Source: Sphingomonas sp. HMP6 (lineage in GTDB: Bacteria > Pseudomonadota > Alphaproteobacteria > Sphingomonadales > Sphingomonadaceae). Taken from it: a stretch of 64,000 bases of DNA. The notes below the pieces were generated by a model, which was not told where the DNA came from, did no database searches, and was given only the letters and a program-made list of their open reading frames with translations. Position numbers and translations under genes: made by a program. Of this stretch, positions 9,214-17,842 are shown one piece after another (the first letter of the stretch is position 1; the number at the start of each line of letters is the position of its first letter). The stretch is taken from assembly GCF_013374095.1 (NCBI RefSeq), contig NZ_AP022672.1, forward strand, positions 1,735,501 to 1,799,500, in the 5' to 3' direction.

Positions 9214-12200
9214 ATGAATTTCTCCTCGACGGGCCCATCGACTGGACTGCCCGCCTGGCCCCAGGCTTCGCCCCGCTCCGCCGGATTGCCGGTGGTGACC
9301 GGCGACGACTTCGCACTCGCGATCGACGGGGCGATGGCGCTGCAGGCGGCGGTGGAGGACACGACGCCCCTTACGGCAGACGCGATTGCCGCAGGTGCTG
9401 CGCGGCGCTCGGCACCGATTGCACTTGGCGATACCGCGCCGGACGCCGTTCCCACCGCGCCGCCGACCGGCATCCCGCGCACCGCAAACCCGACCGCGCC
9501 GGTCCGGACACCAGCCGGTATGCCGCAGCCGACGCGCGATGCGCCTGGGCCAATGCCCGCAACCGTACCGGCTACCGCCCCGCCCCCGCTAACCGCCGCC
9601 GCTTCGAGTGCCGCGCCGATGAAGGATGCTGCCGCTGGACCGCTTCCGGCTGAGGCGTTGTTGAAGCCAGCAACGCCGATTGCGCAGAAACACGCAGGCC
9701 AAGCGCGGCCTGACGCCCGCGACGCCGCCGCAGCACCGGTGGCCGAGCGGACGACGGCGACTCCGGAAGCACCGGAGCAACCGGCAATGCCGACGGCAAA
9801 GGCGGCGATGCGCGTCGATGCTGCGGCGCGCGACGTCACGGCCCCGACTGCGCCGACGCCGCGCAGCGCGGGCGATCCTGCCCCGGTAACCGCTCCTGCT
9901 CCGGCCCCGGTCCTCGCAACCGTCGCCCCCGTGCGCGTGAAGGCCGCGTCCGCTATGCCGCCCCCGCAGGACGCGCCGCGCCCTGCCGCACCCAATTCAC
10001 CCGCGCCCACCCCGGCAGCGGAGCAAGCCGTCCCCAATCGTGTCGTCGCACACCCGAAGGCGCCGGTGCCGACGCCGCTGCCCCAACTTCCAACGGAGAC
10101 CGCGCGACCGCGTCTTGCCGAGGCCCCCGCGCCAGCGATCGACATGGCAGTCGAGACGGCTGCCTTGCCAAAAGTGAGCGCCCGGGCGCCCGCGATCGTC
10201 GCGGTCTCACTCGCGCCAGTGGCGCTTGCCGTGAAGGAAGGCGCGCTCGGCCGTACGGATCGCGCTGTCGGTGATGGCCGCGCCGCGTCGCCGGACGACG
10301 CTCCCCTGCGCAAGCTCGCGCCTAACGACGGTGCGCCCGTTCAAGCCAAGCCCGACTCGAGACCCGCCACGGTCGTCGTGGCGGCCGCTCCACCCACTGT
10401 CGAAACACCAGAAGCGTCGGTGCCGATATCAGCGGCGGTCGCGGCACCCGCGCCGATCGGGAGTGCAACGCCATCCGTCGCGCCCGCGGCGGAACCGCTT
10501 GCCCAAGCGAAAGCACCCGCAGCCGCACCCACTCGAGCAGCAGCCGCGCCCCCCGCTCCGGCCCGGCCCCGGCCCAGCCCCAGCCGCCGCTGCCGCCGCC
10601 GCTTCACCCGCCGGACCCGGCGCTGCCGAACGACCGCTTCCCGCCGCATCGGAAAAGATGCACCCGGCCACGCCGATCGTGACGGTGTCGGTTCCCCTGG
10701 TCACCCCGCATATCATCGCGCCGATTACGGCCAGCACCGCGCCAATCGCGGAGCGTCCCGCGCTGCCGGGCGTTCTTGCCGCCCAGACCGTTCCGCTGAT
10801 GCGAGTCGGCCCGCCGCGCATTGCCGTACCGGTTGCCCCCGCATCGCCGGATATGACGGCGATCGCCCCGGTTCCGGCGCCACCCGCTCACGCAGCCCCC
10901 GCACCCGTCGCCAACGCAGTCCCTGTCTCGGCCAGCGGCGCGGCGACGCTAACCCGGTCTCCGATCGCCGAGGCCGCGCCGCTGCCGCCCGCACCGGTCG
11001 AGCCGGATGCGCCAGTCGTAGCCCCCGCAGTATCCGCCGTGCCAGCGAGGCCAACGGGGCCTGCGACCCACGCAGCGCCCGCACTGCCGGCGGCGCACGC
11101 CGCGCCAGGCGCACCCGCAGTATTCACCGTGCCAGCGGCACCAGCCGCGCCAAGGGAACCCGAAGCGCCCGAAGCGCAGCCTGCCGGCAAGGCATCCCGC
11201 GCGAAGCCGGCGGCGATCCAACCGCAATCGCCAGAGGATCTCGTCGCACCAGTCCGGGCGACGCCGGTCCTTTCCACGCCATTCGTGTCGACGCCGGATG
11301 TAACGGCAACGATCCCGCTGCGATCCACCGTGCGTGAGCCAGCGGTCGCAGATCCGCCGCGCCGCGCCGCGCCGGATCGGCACGAGGCGGCAGATCAATC
11401 CGCGCCCCCCACAGTGCCCACGGTCGCACCATCGATCCTTCCCCAGATGATCCCGGTCGCGACGTCACTGCCCGCCGCTGCGTCGCGTACGGCGGACACA
11501 GCGGACAGGACGAAGCCGATCAGCGTCCAGCGCGCAGCGCCCGCGCTCGGCATGGCGAGCGTGGCAGCGCCGCCCCCGCGCGGCCAAGACATACCCGTGG
11601 CCGCGCACGATACCGCGCAACCGGCTGCACCATCGGATGCTCCGAACTTTGCCGACACGCTGCCGCCTGCCCCTGCCGACACCGGCGATGCCAGGCCAGC
11701 CCCCGCGCCCCTGCTGAGCGCAGAGCCACTTCGCACCCCCAATCCCCCACCGGTGGCCCCCCGCGCGCATCAGTCGGAAACGATCCCGACCCCCACCGTC
11801 ACCGCACATCCCGGCCAGATCGGCCGCGAGCTGGGGGTCGAGATCGCGCGGCGCGTATCGGCCGGCGGCAATGAGCTGCTCGTGCGGCTTGCGCCTGCCG
11901 AACTCGGCCGGATCGAGGTCCGCATGGCCTTCGACGATCGCGGCGGCCTGACGACGGTGATTGCCGCCGACAGCCCCATCGCGCTCGACATGCTGCGCCG
12001 CAACAGCGCCGATCTCAGCCGATCACTGAACGACGCGGGCTTCCGCAGCGACGCGCAAAGTCTGCGTTTCGACGGCGGTGGCGACCGTGGGGGTGATCGC
12101 GGTGGCGGCCAGCCCCGCACCCCGTGGCAGACCGCAACGCAGAAATCGGGCCCGTCGGACGATTTCGGCGCGGCCAGCGACTTCGAGCAAACCCCGTACC

Positions 12201-12241
12201 GCCAGCTGCGCACCAGCGGCCGCTACGACCTCATGGCATAG
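9214..12241 (+). CDS. fliK: Flagellar hook-length control protein FliK, frame break at a C6 tract
   Basis: FliK measures hook length and switches export specificity. The reading frame starts at ATG 9214 behind GGAAAGG. It codes for a very long Pro/Ala-rich ruler region in one frame up to about 10550-10590, then continues in the next frame to 12241. The C-terminal Flg_hook domain (about 11800-12080) has the diagnostic LVRLAPAELGRIEVRM segment. The span is one base too long for a single frame. Removing one C from the run of six at 10549-10554 would join both parts into about 1008 residues. A sequencing slip, a true mutation or phase variation are all possible. flgD follows 12 nt later. Confidence 0.85.
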
Positions 12242-12253
12242 GAGCCCGCCAAC

Positions 12254-12925
12254 ATGGCCATCATCGCAAACACTCCCACGACGACGACCCCAGTGGTCGC
12301 GGCACCCGGCGCCACCGCCAAGAGCACCATCGGCGCGGACTTCAACATGTTCCTGAAACTGCTCACGACGCAGATGCAGAATCAGGACCCGCTGAGCCCG
12401 ATGGACAGCGCGCAATATACCCAGCAGCTCGTCCAATATTCGCAAGTCGAGCAAAGCGTACAGCAGACCGGCGCGCTGAAGGATATCCTCGCCAGTCTTT
12501 CGACGCAGACGATGACGCAGGCGGCGGGGTTCATCGGGCGTGATGCCGAATTCAATACGGCGGTCTCCGGCCTCGGTGTCGCGCCGGCGCGCTGGTCCTA
12601 CACCGCGTCGGGCGAGCTCAACGCCGCCACGGCGACGATCACCGATGCGTCGGGCAAGGTTGTCGATACGCGCGCGGTGACGCTGGACGGCAGCAACGGC
12701 AAGTATAGCTGGGACGGCATGTTGCCGAACGGGACGAAGGCTGCGGACGGTGCCTATTCGCTGTCGCTCAGCGCCAAGAACGCCGCCGGGGCGAACGTCC
12801 CCGTGACGATCCGCGGCGTGGGCACGGTCAGCGGCGTGAGTGCGCTCAACGGGATCGTCTCGCTTGGCGTGAACGGCGTGACGATGCCGATCAGCGCGCT
12901 CCTCAGTCTGGTCGCGGTCGGCTGA
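12254..12925 (+). CDS. flgD: Flagellar hook assembly (cap) protein FlgD
   Basis: FlgD forms the scaffold cap that lets hook subunits polymerise. The protein has 223 residues, with the N-terminal signature MFLKLLTTQMQNQDPLSPMD (about 32-51) and YTQQLVQYSQVEQS. A FlgD Ig/Tudor part follows, including YSWDGMLPNGTKAADGAYSL. A clear GGAG ribosome site lies 10 nt before the ATG. It is the second gene of the fliK unit. The neighbouring hook gene flgE is not adjacent but lies at 27.7-29 kb. Confidence 0.95.
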   Translation: MAIIANTPTTTTPVVAAPGATAKSTIGADFNMFLKLLTTQMQNQDPLSPMDSAQYTQQLVQYSQVEQSVQQTGALKDILASLSTQTMTQAAGFIGRDAEFNTAVSGLGVAPARWSYTASGELNAATATITDASGKVVDTRAVTLDGSNGKYSWDGMLPNGTKAADGAYSLSLSAKNAAGANVPVTIRGVGTVSGVSALNGIVSLGVNGVTMPISALLSLVAVG

Positions 12926-13007
12926 CGCCGCGCACAGCGCGCGATGGCGCCTTCTAGCGCGCGCATCGCACGACCGATTCCGATCCAGTTACGGAAAATG
13001 CATCATA

Positions 13008-13625
13008 ATGAGCTGCTGCGCGATGTTCGTCGGCTGGCGCGATAACCTCGGCAAAGACTGCAGCCTTTCCTGCGACGTCCGTTTCGGCACCATGATAAAT
13101 GACCGCAGCTTCGAGCGCTCCGGCGGGTCCGATGCGCCGCCGTTCCTTGAGCGCAATGTCGTTGCGACATCGATCATTCCGGCCTGCCACCCCTCGGCGA
13201 GGGGGGCGGCCGCTGCGGGCGCCAATTCGGTCCTGCCCAGTGCGATCCACGTACAGGGCAATATGATCCAGTGGCAAACCGAAGATCGCGCTGGCACCTT
13301 CGTCGGCAGCGCAGCGGACAAACCGCCAGCGCCGGCATCGGCCCCACTTTGTGAACGGGAATGCACCGCGCATCAGGCTGGCCTCGGCTGGCCGAAGCGG
13401 CGCAGCCCGCGCTCGCGAAATTTATTTGCCCGCGCGCACCACGCAGAGGAATTGGTTCCTATTATAGAAGAGAGACCCGGATGCGCCCCCCTTGCATCCG
13501 GGTCTCGCTACATCGCGTGTCGTTCGATCACAAAATGGAAAAGACAGGCTGCCCCCTCAGCCTGTCTTTTTTGTTTTGGTACGAATGCGACGCGGGTCGT
13601 GGGGACAGCAGGATGCAGCGCTTAG
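13008..13625 (+). CDS. Doubtful ORF with PilZ-like pattern
   Basis: This stretch between flgD and the small RNA holds no confident gene. The plus frame from 13008 has high third-position GC. It shows a PilZ-like order: RSFER (an RxxxR motif, about residues 33-37), then HPSARG (about 63-68) where PilZ proteins have [D/N]xSxxG, and a strand-like GNMIQWQTEDRAG. If real, it could be a c-di-GMP-type flagellar brake with an altered binding motif. Against this, there is no ribosome site. The C-terminal third looks random and runs through the small-RNA hairpins and terminator, so the 3' end must be wrong or decayed. Confidence 0.28.
   Translation: MSCCAMFVGWRDNLGKDCSLSCDVRFGTMINDRSFERSGGSDAPPFLERNVVATSIIPACHPSARGAAAAGANSVLPSAIHVQGNMIQWQTEDRAGTFVGSAADKPPAPASAPLCERECTAHQAGLGWPKRRSPRSRNLFARAHHAEELVPIIEERPGCAPLASGSRYIACRSITKWKRQAAPSACLFCFGTNATRVVGTAGCSA
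13457..13470 (+). promoter_or_regulatory. Flagellar box D (small-RNA promoter)
   Basis: The sequence TCCTATTATAGAAG matches the box. It stands directly before a transcript with no coding sequence. With TATTAT at 13460-13465 as a -10 element, transcription would begin around 13471-13473, exactly at the base of the first hairpin. Confidence 0.55.
13472..13573 (+). ncRNA. Candidate small RNA with two C-rich-loop hairpins
   Basis: A short transcript is framed by box D and a strong terminator. Hairpin 1 is a perfect 13-bp stem (13472-13484 with 13494-13506) closing the loop GCCCCCCTT. A single-stranded linker of about 30 nt follows (13507-13538). Hairpin 2 is a perfect 13-bp stem (13539-13551 with 13558-13570) closing the loop CCCCCT and ending in a T run. 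C-rich loops in stable hairpins are a known design of alphaproteobacterial small RNAs that pair with Shine-Dalgarno-like G runs. No family is claimed. The promoter-like box, the exact start and the terminator together make it a good candidate. Confidence 0.6.
13539..13572 (+). terminator. Rho-independent terminator of the small RNA
   Basis: The stem AAAAGACAGGCTG pairs with CAGCCTGTCTTTT across a 6-nt loop, followed by T residues to 13572. The A-rich left arm means it can also stop minus-strand transcription. Confidence 0.85.
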
Positions 13626-14056
13626 TCGAGGTGGGTGCGACTGGCCTGGCCAGGGACCAGCAAGTGCAGCGCCGGGGGCCCAGCGGTACGCCGCGCCGCG
13701 GAGCGTCGTACCGGGCGCTCGCCACCGTCAGATCGCCCGTCGCCCTGCACCAGGCGCGGCGGGGTTTTGGCGAAGGCATCGATCCAGAAGTCGTCAAGCA
13801 GACACCCCGGCACGTCGGCGGGCTTGAGCACGGTGGCGATACAGTCGCTGATCGAGGGATCCTCGCACGGGCCAATCACCTCGACCACGTCATCGAGCGT
13901 CATTCCCGGGGCTGCAAGCAAGCGGGCGGCAGCCGCAGCCCACAGTGCGCGTCCATCGGATACGGCCAACGTCAGGCTGATCCGGTACTGCGGTTGGAGA
14001 CCGTCTGGCAGGGTTTTGCAATCGTTTGAAGAACCGGGAAGATTTTCCGAGTACAC
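13622..14056 (-). CDS. Hypothetical protein near flagellin
   Basis: I do not recognise this 144-residue protein. Its middle (about 20-95) looks folded, with an Ala-rich helix around GRALWAAAAARLLAAPGM and an acidic stretch LDDVVEVIGPCEDPSISDC. The last 45 residues are Arg/Gly/Pro-rich and probably disordered. There is no signal peptide or membrane helix. The GTG at 14056 was chosen because GAGGG lies about 9 nt upstream; an ATG at 14080 would add eight residues but lacks a ribosome site. It points toward the small-RNA terminator and lies downstream of the flagellin region on the same strand. Confidence 0.55.
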   Translation of the reverse strand: MYSENLPGSSNDCKTLPDGLQPQYRISLTLAVSDGRALWAAAAARLLAAPGMTLDDVVEVIGPCEDPSISDCIATVLKPADVPGCLLDDFWIDAFAKTPPRLVQGDGRSDGGERPVRRSAARRTAGPPALHLLVPGQASRTHLD

Positions 14057-14190
14057 GAGAATATCCCTCTTTATCATCAACTAGGCGGCACGCGTTGAGC
14101 CCTGAGCAACTGAGGATCGCAATGGTCTTGTCGCACGCCCGACGATATTGAGGGAATGTCCCTAACCAAGACGGATGATGCCCTGCCGCG

Positions 14191-14595
14191 CTATTGCAGC
14201 CGCTTCGTCGCCCGGCGGCCGAGTTCGCGCGAATGGGCGATCACGACGCAGAGCTCGGCATAGAGCCGGTCCCAAAAGGGCGCAGGTATCGCGAAATCGT
14301 GGCGCGCACCGGTCTGTTTCATCACCAACGCGACGTGGTCGCCGCGTTCCAGGCCAAAACTGGCGGCGAACGGGCCATCGACGAACTCATCGGCGAGATC
14401 GTTCGGGAGCGCGAGCCGCGCGGCCATGATGTAGCCGCAAAAGACCTCGACGCCGTAATGGTCGAGTACGGCCGTGCTGTAATTCTTGCGATCGGGGCGG
14501 TCGAAGACGACCAGCGCTCCGGTCGGATGTGCCTCTACGCTGACCCGCAGACGCGCACCAAAGGCGTCCGTGATCTCGCGAATTCTGGGAAACAC
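14191..14595 (-). CDS. Hypothetical protein downstream of flagellin
   Basis: This 134-residue cytosolic protein starts at GTG with GAAGGA 8 nt upstream. I do not recognise the family. It has alternating strand and helix segments (RVSVEAHPTGALVVFDRP, then YGVEVFCGYIMAARLALP, then GDHVALVMKQ), no membrane segment, and ends Arg/Lys-rich. It lies 138 nt beyond the flagellin stop, behind that gene's terminator, on the same strand. Position suggests a link to flagellin use, but nothing in the sequence proves it. Confidence 0.6.
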   Translation of the reverse strand: MFPRIREITDAFGARLRVSVEAHPTGALVVFDRPDRKNYSTAVLDHYGVEVFCGYIMAARLALPNDLADEFVDGPFAASFGLERGDHVALVMKQTGARHDFAIPAPFWDRLYAELCVVIAHSRELGRRATKRLQ

Positions 14596-14664
14596 CGCGG
14601 ATTCCTTCAGTTATGACGGGGATTGCAGCCGGATCCGATCCAGCGCTGCCACCTGAAGAGGAAA

Positions 14665-14692
14665 GGGCCGGGATGGCAAACCATCCCGGCCC
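14665..14692 (-). terminator. Flagellin terminator
   Basis: A perfect 12-bp GC-rich stem (GGGCCGGGATGG with CCATCCCGGCCC) with a 4-nt loop lies 41 nt past the flagellin stop. On the minus strand it is followed by TTTCCTCTT. A second, smaller GC palindrome sits at about 14703-14719. Confidence 0.7.
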
Positions 14693-14732
14693 TCCTGCGA
14701 TCCCCCGGGCGAACCCGGGGTATCTCCGCCCC

Positions 14733-15584
14733 TTAACGGAACAGCGACGTGATCGTCTGCGGCGCCTGATTGGCGATCGACAGAGCCTGCACGCCAAGCT
14801 GCTGCTTGACCTGAAGGGCCTGAAGCTTTGCCGATTCCTTCGCCAGATCGGCATCGACAAGGCTGCCGATGCCCGACTCGATCACATCCGACAGCTTGCT
14901 GGTGAAGGTCGATTGCGCGTCGATCTGACGCGAAGCCGAACCCAGGTTGCTGAGCGACGTGGCGAGGTTGGTCTGGGTCGTGGTCAGCGTGTCGATCATC
15001 GTCGTGGCAGCAGCAGCGCTGCTGATGTTGCCGCTTGCGGCAACCGTGATGACCGAACCGCCCAGGTCGAGGCCCTGGTTGGCGACCGACAGCGAATCCG
15101 GCTGCCAGGTGCCGCCCGAGGTACCGTCCTGCAGCGACTGGAGGGCCGAAACCGCCCCGCCGCTTGCCTTCAACAGGTTGGTCCCGTTGAAATCAGACGC
15201 ATTGACGATCGTCGTGATCTGATCGCGAAGGGCGGTGAAGTCCTTGTTGATGCCGTCACGCGACGCCTGGTCGATCCCCGTGTCGGCCGCCTGATAGGCT
15301 TTCGCCTTCATCTGGTTGACGACGTCGGAGATCTGCTCCGCACCGGCGATAGCCACGTCCGTCACGCTCTTGGCGCGCGACAAAGACGAGGAGACCGACT
15401 GCAGGCCGCCCAGATCGCTGCGGAGGCTCTGGGCAGTCGTATAGGCTGCCGAGTTGTCCTTGGTCGATGCCACGTTCATGCCGGTGGTGATCCGGCTGGA
15501 AGTCGTGCTGAGTGCCTTGGTCGTGCTGGTCAAGCTCTGGAGAGCTGCCATTGCGCCGGTGTTGGTGTTGACCGAAAGAGCCAT
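14733..15584 (-). CDS. Flagellin
   Basis: This is the filament subunit, 283 residues. The N-terminal D0/D1 part starts MALSVNTNTGAMAALQ and contains the coiled-coil pattern SSRITTGMNVASTKDNSAAY. The C-terminal D0 ends QLGVQALSIANQAPQTITSLFR. The central variable domain is short, as usual in alphaproteobacteria. The ATG at 15584 follows AAGGAA at a good distance; a longer frame to 15644 has no flagellin features. The leader from box K is about 88 nt, long enough for post-transcriptional control by FlbT, which in Caulobacter acts on a flagellin mRNA leader. A strong hairpin terminator follows. Confidence 0.96.
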   Translation of the reverse strand: MALSVNTNTGAMAALQSLTSTTKALSTTSSRITTGMNVASTKDNSAAYTTAQSLRSDLGGLQSVSSSLSRAKSVTDVAIAGAEQISDVVNQMKAKAYQAADTGIDQASRDGINKDFTALRDQITTIVNASDFNGTNLLKASGGAVSALQSLQDGTSGGTWQPDSLSVANQGLDLGGSVITVAASGNISSAAAATTMIDTLTTTQTNLATSLSNLGSASRQIDAQSTFTSKLSDVIESGIGSLVDADLAKESAKLQALQVKQQLGVQALSIANQAPQTITSLFR

Positions 15585-15671
15585 GATCATTCCTTCTTGG
15601 ATAAAAAGCCGCTTCTGCAGCTTGGGCCAGAAACGCTGACCCACGGCGGCCCGGAAACGCTTCCGGCTCGC

Positions 15672-15685
15672 CCTTTATTGTGGGA
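15672..15685 (-). promoter_or_regulatory. Flagellar box K (flagellin)
   Basis: On the minus strand the sequence is TCCCACAATAAAGG, a C/C variant of the consensus. It lies about 88 nt before the flagellin ATG, which leaves the longest leader of the set. Confidence 0.5.
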
Positions 15686-15765
15686 AGAAATATGGGATAA
15701 CCAAAACGGCCCGCGGAGTTTATTTAAGGTTAGCGGGACGTTACCGGCCGACGCCCCGGACACCG

Positions 15766-16530
15766 TCAGAACGGGAACAGCGCGTCGTAGATCTGCTGGC
15801 CCCAACGCGCCTGCTGCGCGTCGGTCAGCTGACCGCGCCCGCCGTAGCTGATCCGTGCCTCGGCAATTTGCGAATGGAGGATCGAATTGTCGCGGTTGAT
15901 GTCCTCGGGCCGGACCATGCCCGAAACGACGAGCTCTCGTAGCTCGAAGTTAACGCGCACTTCCTGCTTGCCGCGGATCAGCAGATTGCCGTTTGGCATT
16001 ACGCCGACCACGGTGGCGGCGATCGTCATGTTGATCGTCTCGCTGCGTGAGGTGTTGCCGGCGCCGTTCGATTGCGAGGTCGAACTGGTATCAACCAGCT
16101 TGGCCGGATCGACAGCGCCGGGCAGCAGCTTGGCGAGCGGCGTCTGCAGGCCAAACAGCGCTGCGATCCCGGACTTCTCGGTTCCCGCACGGGTCCGCGT
16201 CGTGCTGTTGTCGACTGCGGCCTTGTCGGCAATGTTGATGCGCACGGTCAGGATGTCGCCGACGCGGCCAGCGCGCTGATCACGGAAGAACGCGCCTGCC
16301 CCGGTTCGGAACAGCGATGCGCTGGGCGGGGACGGCGCGACCGCTGCCACCGTTGGCCCGCCAGCGCGGTTGGTCGCGCCTTGCAAGCCGAGCGACGCCT
16401 CGATCGAGGGGCTTGGGCCTTGCTCCATTGGGGTCATTTTCGGGGCTTTGCCGATCGCCTTCAGATGCCCGACGGCGCCACAACCCGAAAGCGCGCCCGC
16501 CAGCGCGATCAGCGATACAATCTTCTTCAT
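15766..16530 (-). CDS. flgH: Flagellar L-ring lipoprotein FlgH
   Basis: FlgH forms the outer-membrane L-ring bushing. This 254-residue precursor has a lipoprotein signal, with hydrophobic residues 4-15 and a LSGC lipobox. The FlgH core has GAGAFFRDQRAGRVGDILTV and VVGVMPNGNLLIRGKQEV, and ends SYGGRGQLTDAQQARWGQQ. The start at 16530 gives a normal signal peptide; a start at 16554 would add eight residues. It is the last gene of the flgF-flgG-flgA-flgH unit. The usual P-ring gene flgI is not adjacent. Confidence 0.95.
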   Translation of the reverse strand: MKKIVSLIALAGALSGCGAVGHLKAIGKAPKMTPMEQGPSPSIEASLGLQGATNRAGGPTVAAVAPSPPSASLFRTGAGAFFRDQRAGRVGDILTVRINIADKAAVDNSTTRTRAGTEKSGIAALFGLQTPLAKLLPGAVDPAKLVDTSSTSQSNGAGNTSRSETINMTIAATVVGVMPNGNLLIRGKQEVRVNFELRELVVSGMVRPEDINRDNSILHSQIAEARISYGGRGQLTDAQQARWGQQIYDALFPF

Positions 16531-16550
16531 GGCAGGTTTCCCGAAATGCT

Positions 16551-17021
16551 TCACTGGGCCGAAACGCGGACCGCGCCCGTGCCCTCCACGACGCCATCGA
16601 GCGTATGGTTGGTGGCGAGACTGACCACGCGGACGAAATCCCCGGCTGCGCCGCCGCTCAAGGCCTTGCCCTGCGCCGTGATCGAAAGACCGCCGTCGCG
16701 CAGCGCGATCGTGACGGGTTCGCCACGACGCACCAATTGCGGGCGGATGACATCGCTGCTGCGCACCATCGCCCCGGCCGGCAACGCGCGCGCCGCCTCC
16801 ATGCCGATGATGTCCCTCGCGCGCGGCAAGCCCCGCGCGGCGGTCTCGGCCACATCTTGCGTCGTAAAGTCGCCGGAGGACAACAGATCGCCCTTGGCGA
16901 TCGCGTGATCGAGTACCGGCACACTCACCTGCGGCGCGGGCGCTTCTGGCCCTTGCGCATGAAGTTGCGCTGCGCAGAGCATGAACAACGCGCTCAGCAC
17001 GAGGGCGTGGGACAGCTGCAT
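16551..17021 (-). CDS. flgA: P-ring assembly chaperone FlgA
   Basis: FlgA is the periplasmic chaperone for P-ring assembly. This 156-residue precursor starts MQLSHALVLSALFMLCAAQ with a clear signal peptide. The SAF domain has AIAKGDLLSSGDF, AARALPAGAMVRSSDV and the C-terminal block GDFVRVVSLATNHTLDGVVEGTGAVRV. The ATG at 17021 sits against the flgG stop, so translation is probably coupled. flgH follows 20 nt later. Confidence 0.92.
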   Translation of the reverse strand: MQLSHALVLSALFMLCAAQLHAQGPEAPAPQVSVPVLDHAIAKGDLLSSGDFTTQDVAETAARGLPRARDIIGMEAARALPAGAMVRSSDVIRPQLVRRGEPVTIALRDGGLSITAQGKALSGGAAGDFVRVVSLATNHTLDGVVEGTGAVRVSAQ

Positions 17022-17022
17022 C

Positions 17023-17805
17023 TCAGCGCAACTGGCTGGTGGTGGCCAGCATTTCATCGGCGGTCTTCACCACCCGGCTGTTCATTTCATAGGCACGCTG
17101 CGCGGTGATCAGCGCGGTGATCTCGCTCACCGGATTGACGTTCGATTGCTCGACGAAGCCTTGCGTTAGCATCCCGAATCCCGGCTCCCCCGGGGCCGCG
17201 ATCGTCGCCTGGCCCGAGGCCGCGGTTTCGAGGAAATTGTTGCCGCCCAGCGCCTCGAGCCCAGCTTCGTTGACGAAGGTGGCAAGCTGTAGCTGTCCGA
17301 TCGTCTGCGGCGCCGGCGTGCCGGCGAGCGTGACCTGCACTTCGCCGGTCTTGGATACGGTCACTGCCACCGCACCCTGCGGAATCGTGATACCGGGCTG
17401 CACGATATAGCCGTCCGCCGTCACCAATTCGCCCTGGTCGGACAGCTGGAACGATCCGTCGCGGGTATAGCCGGTCTCGCCGCTGGGCATGGTGATCTGA
17501 AAATAGCCCTTACCCTGGATCGCCAGATCATAGGGGTTGTCGGTCTGCGCCAAAGACCCCTGCTCGACAATGCGATAGACGCCGCCGGTCTTCACGCCCG
17601 CGCCGATCTGAATGCCGGTCGGCAGTTTGGAATCGCTGCCCGATGCGGCACCGGCGCGTGCGACCTGCTGATACAGCAAGTCCTGGAACTCGGCGCGCTG
17701 CCGCTTGAAGGCAGTCGTGCTCATATTGGCGATGTTGTTCGAGATGACGTCGACATTGGTCTGCTGGGCCAGCATGCCGGTGGAAGCGATAGAGAGCGAA
17801 CGCAT
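17023..17805 (-). CDS. flgG: Flagellar distal rod protein FlgG
   Basis: FlgG is the distal rod subunit. It has 260 residues, starts MRSLSIASTGMLAQQTNVDV and carries the rod/hook N-terminal motif NNIANMSTTAFKRQRAEFQDL. The C-terminal rod/hook domain is EQSNVNPVSEITALITAQRA and YEMNSRVVKTADEM. Size and motifs fit FlgG exactly. It is the second gene of the box-E unit running leftward. Confidence 0.96.
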   Translation of the reverse strand: MRSLSIASTGMLAQQTNVDVISNNIANMSTTAFKRQRAEFQDLLYQQVARAGAASGSDSKLPTGIQIGAGVKTGGVYRIVEQGSLAQTDNPYDLAIQGKGYFQITMPSGETGYTRDGSFQLSDQGELVTADGYIVQPGITIPQGAVAVTVSKTGEVQVTLAGTPAPQTIGQLQLATFVNEAGLEALGGNNFLETAASGQATIAAPGEPGFGMLTQGFVEQSNVNPVSEITALITAQRAYEMNSRVVKTADEMLATTSQLR

Positions 17806-17842
17806 GGAAATCCTTTCGGAAAAGTAAAACGGAAGAGCAGGA

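Noticed and set aside
10271-10548. Second-frame ORF start inside fliK as a separate gene
   Set aside because: Before about 10550 the first frame carries the continuous Pro/Ala ruler. The second frame only makes sense as FliK after the C6 tract.
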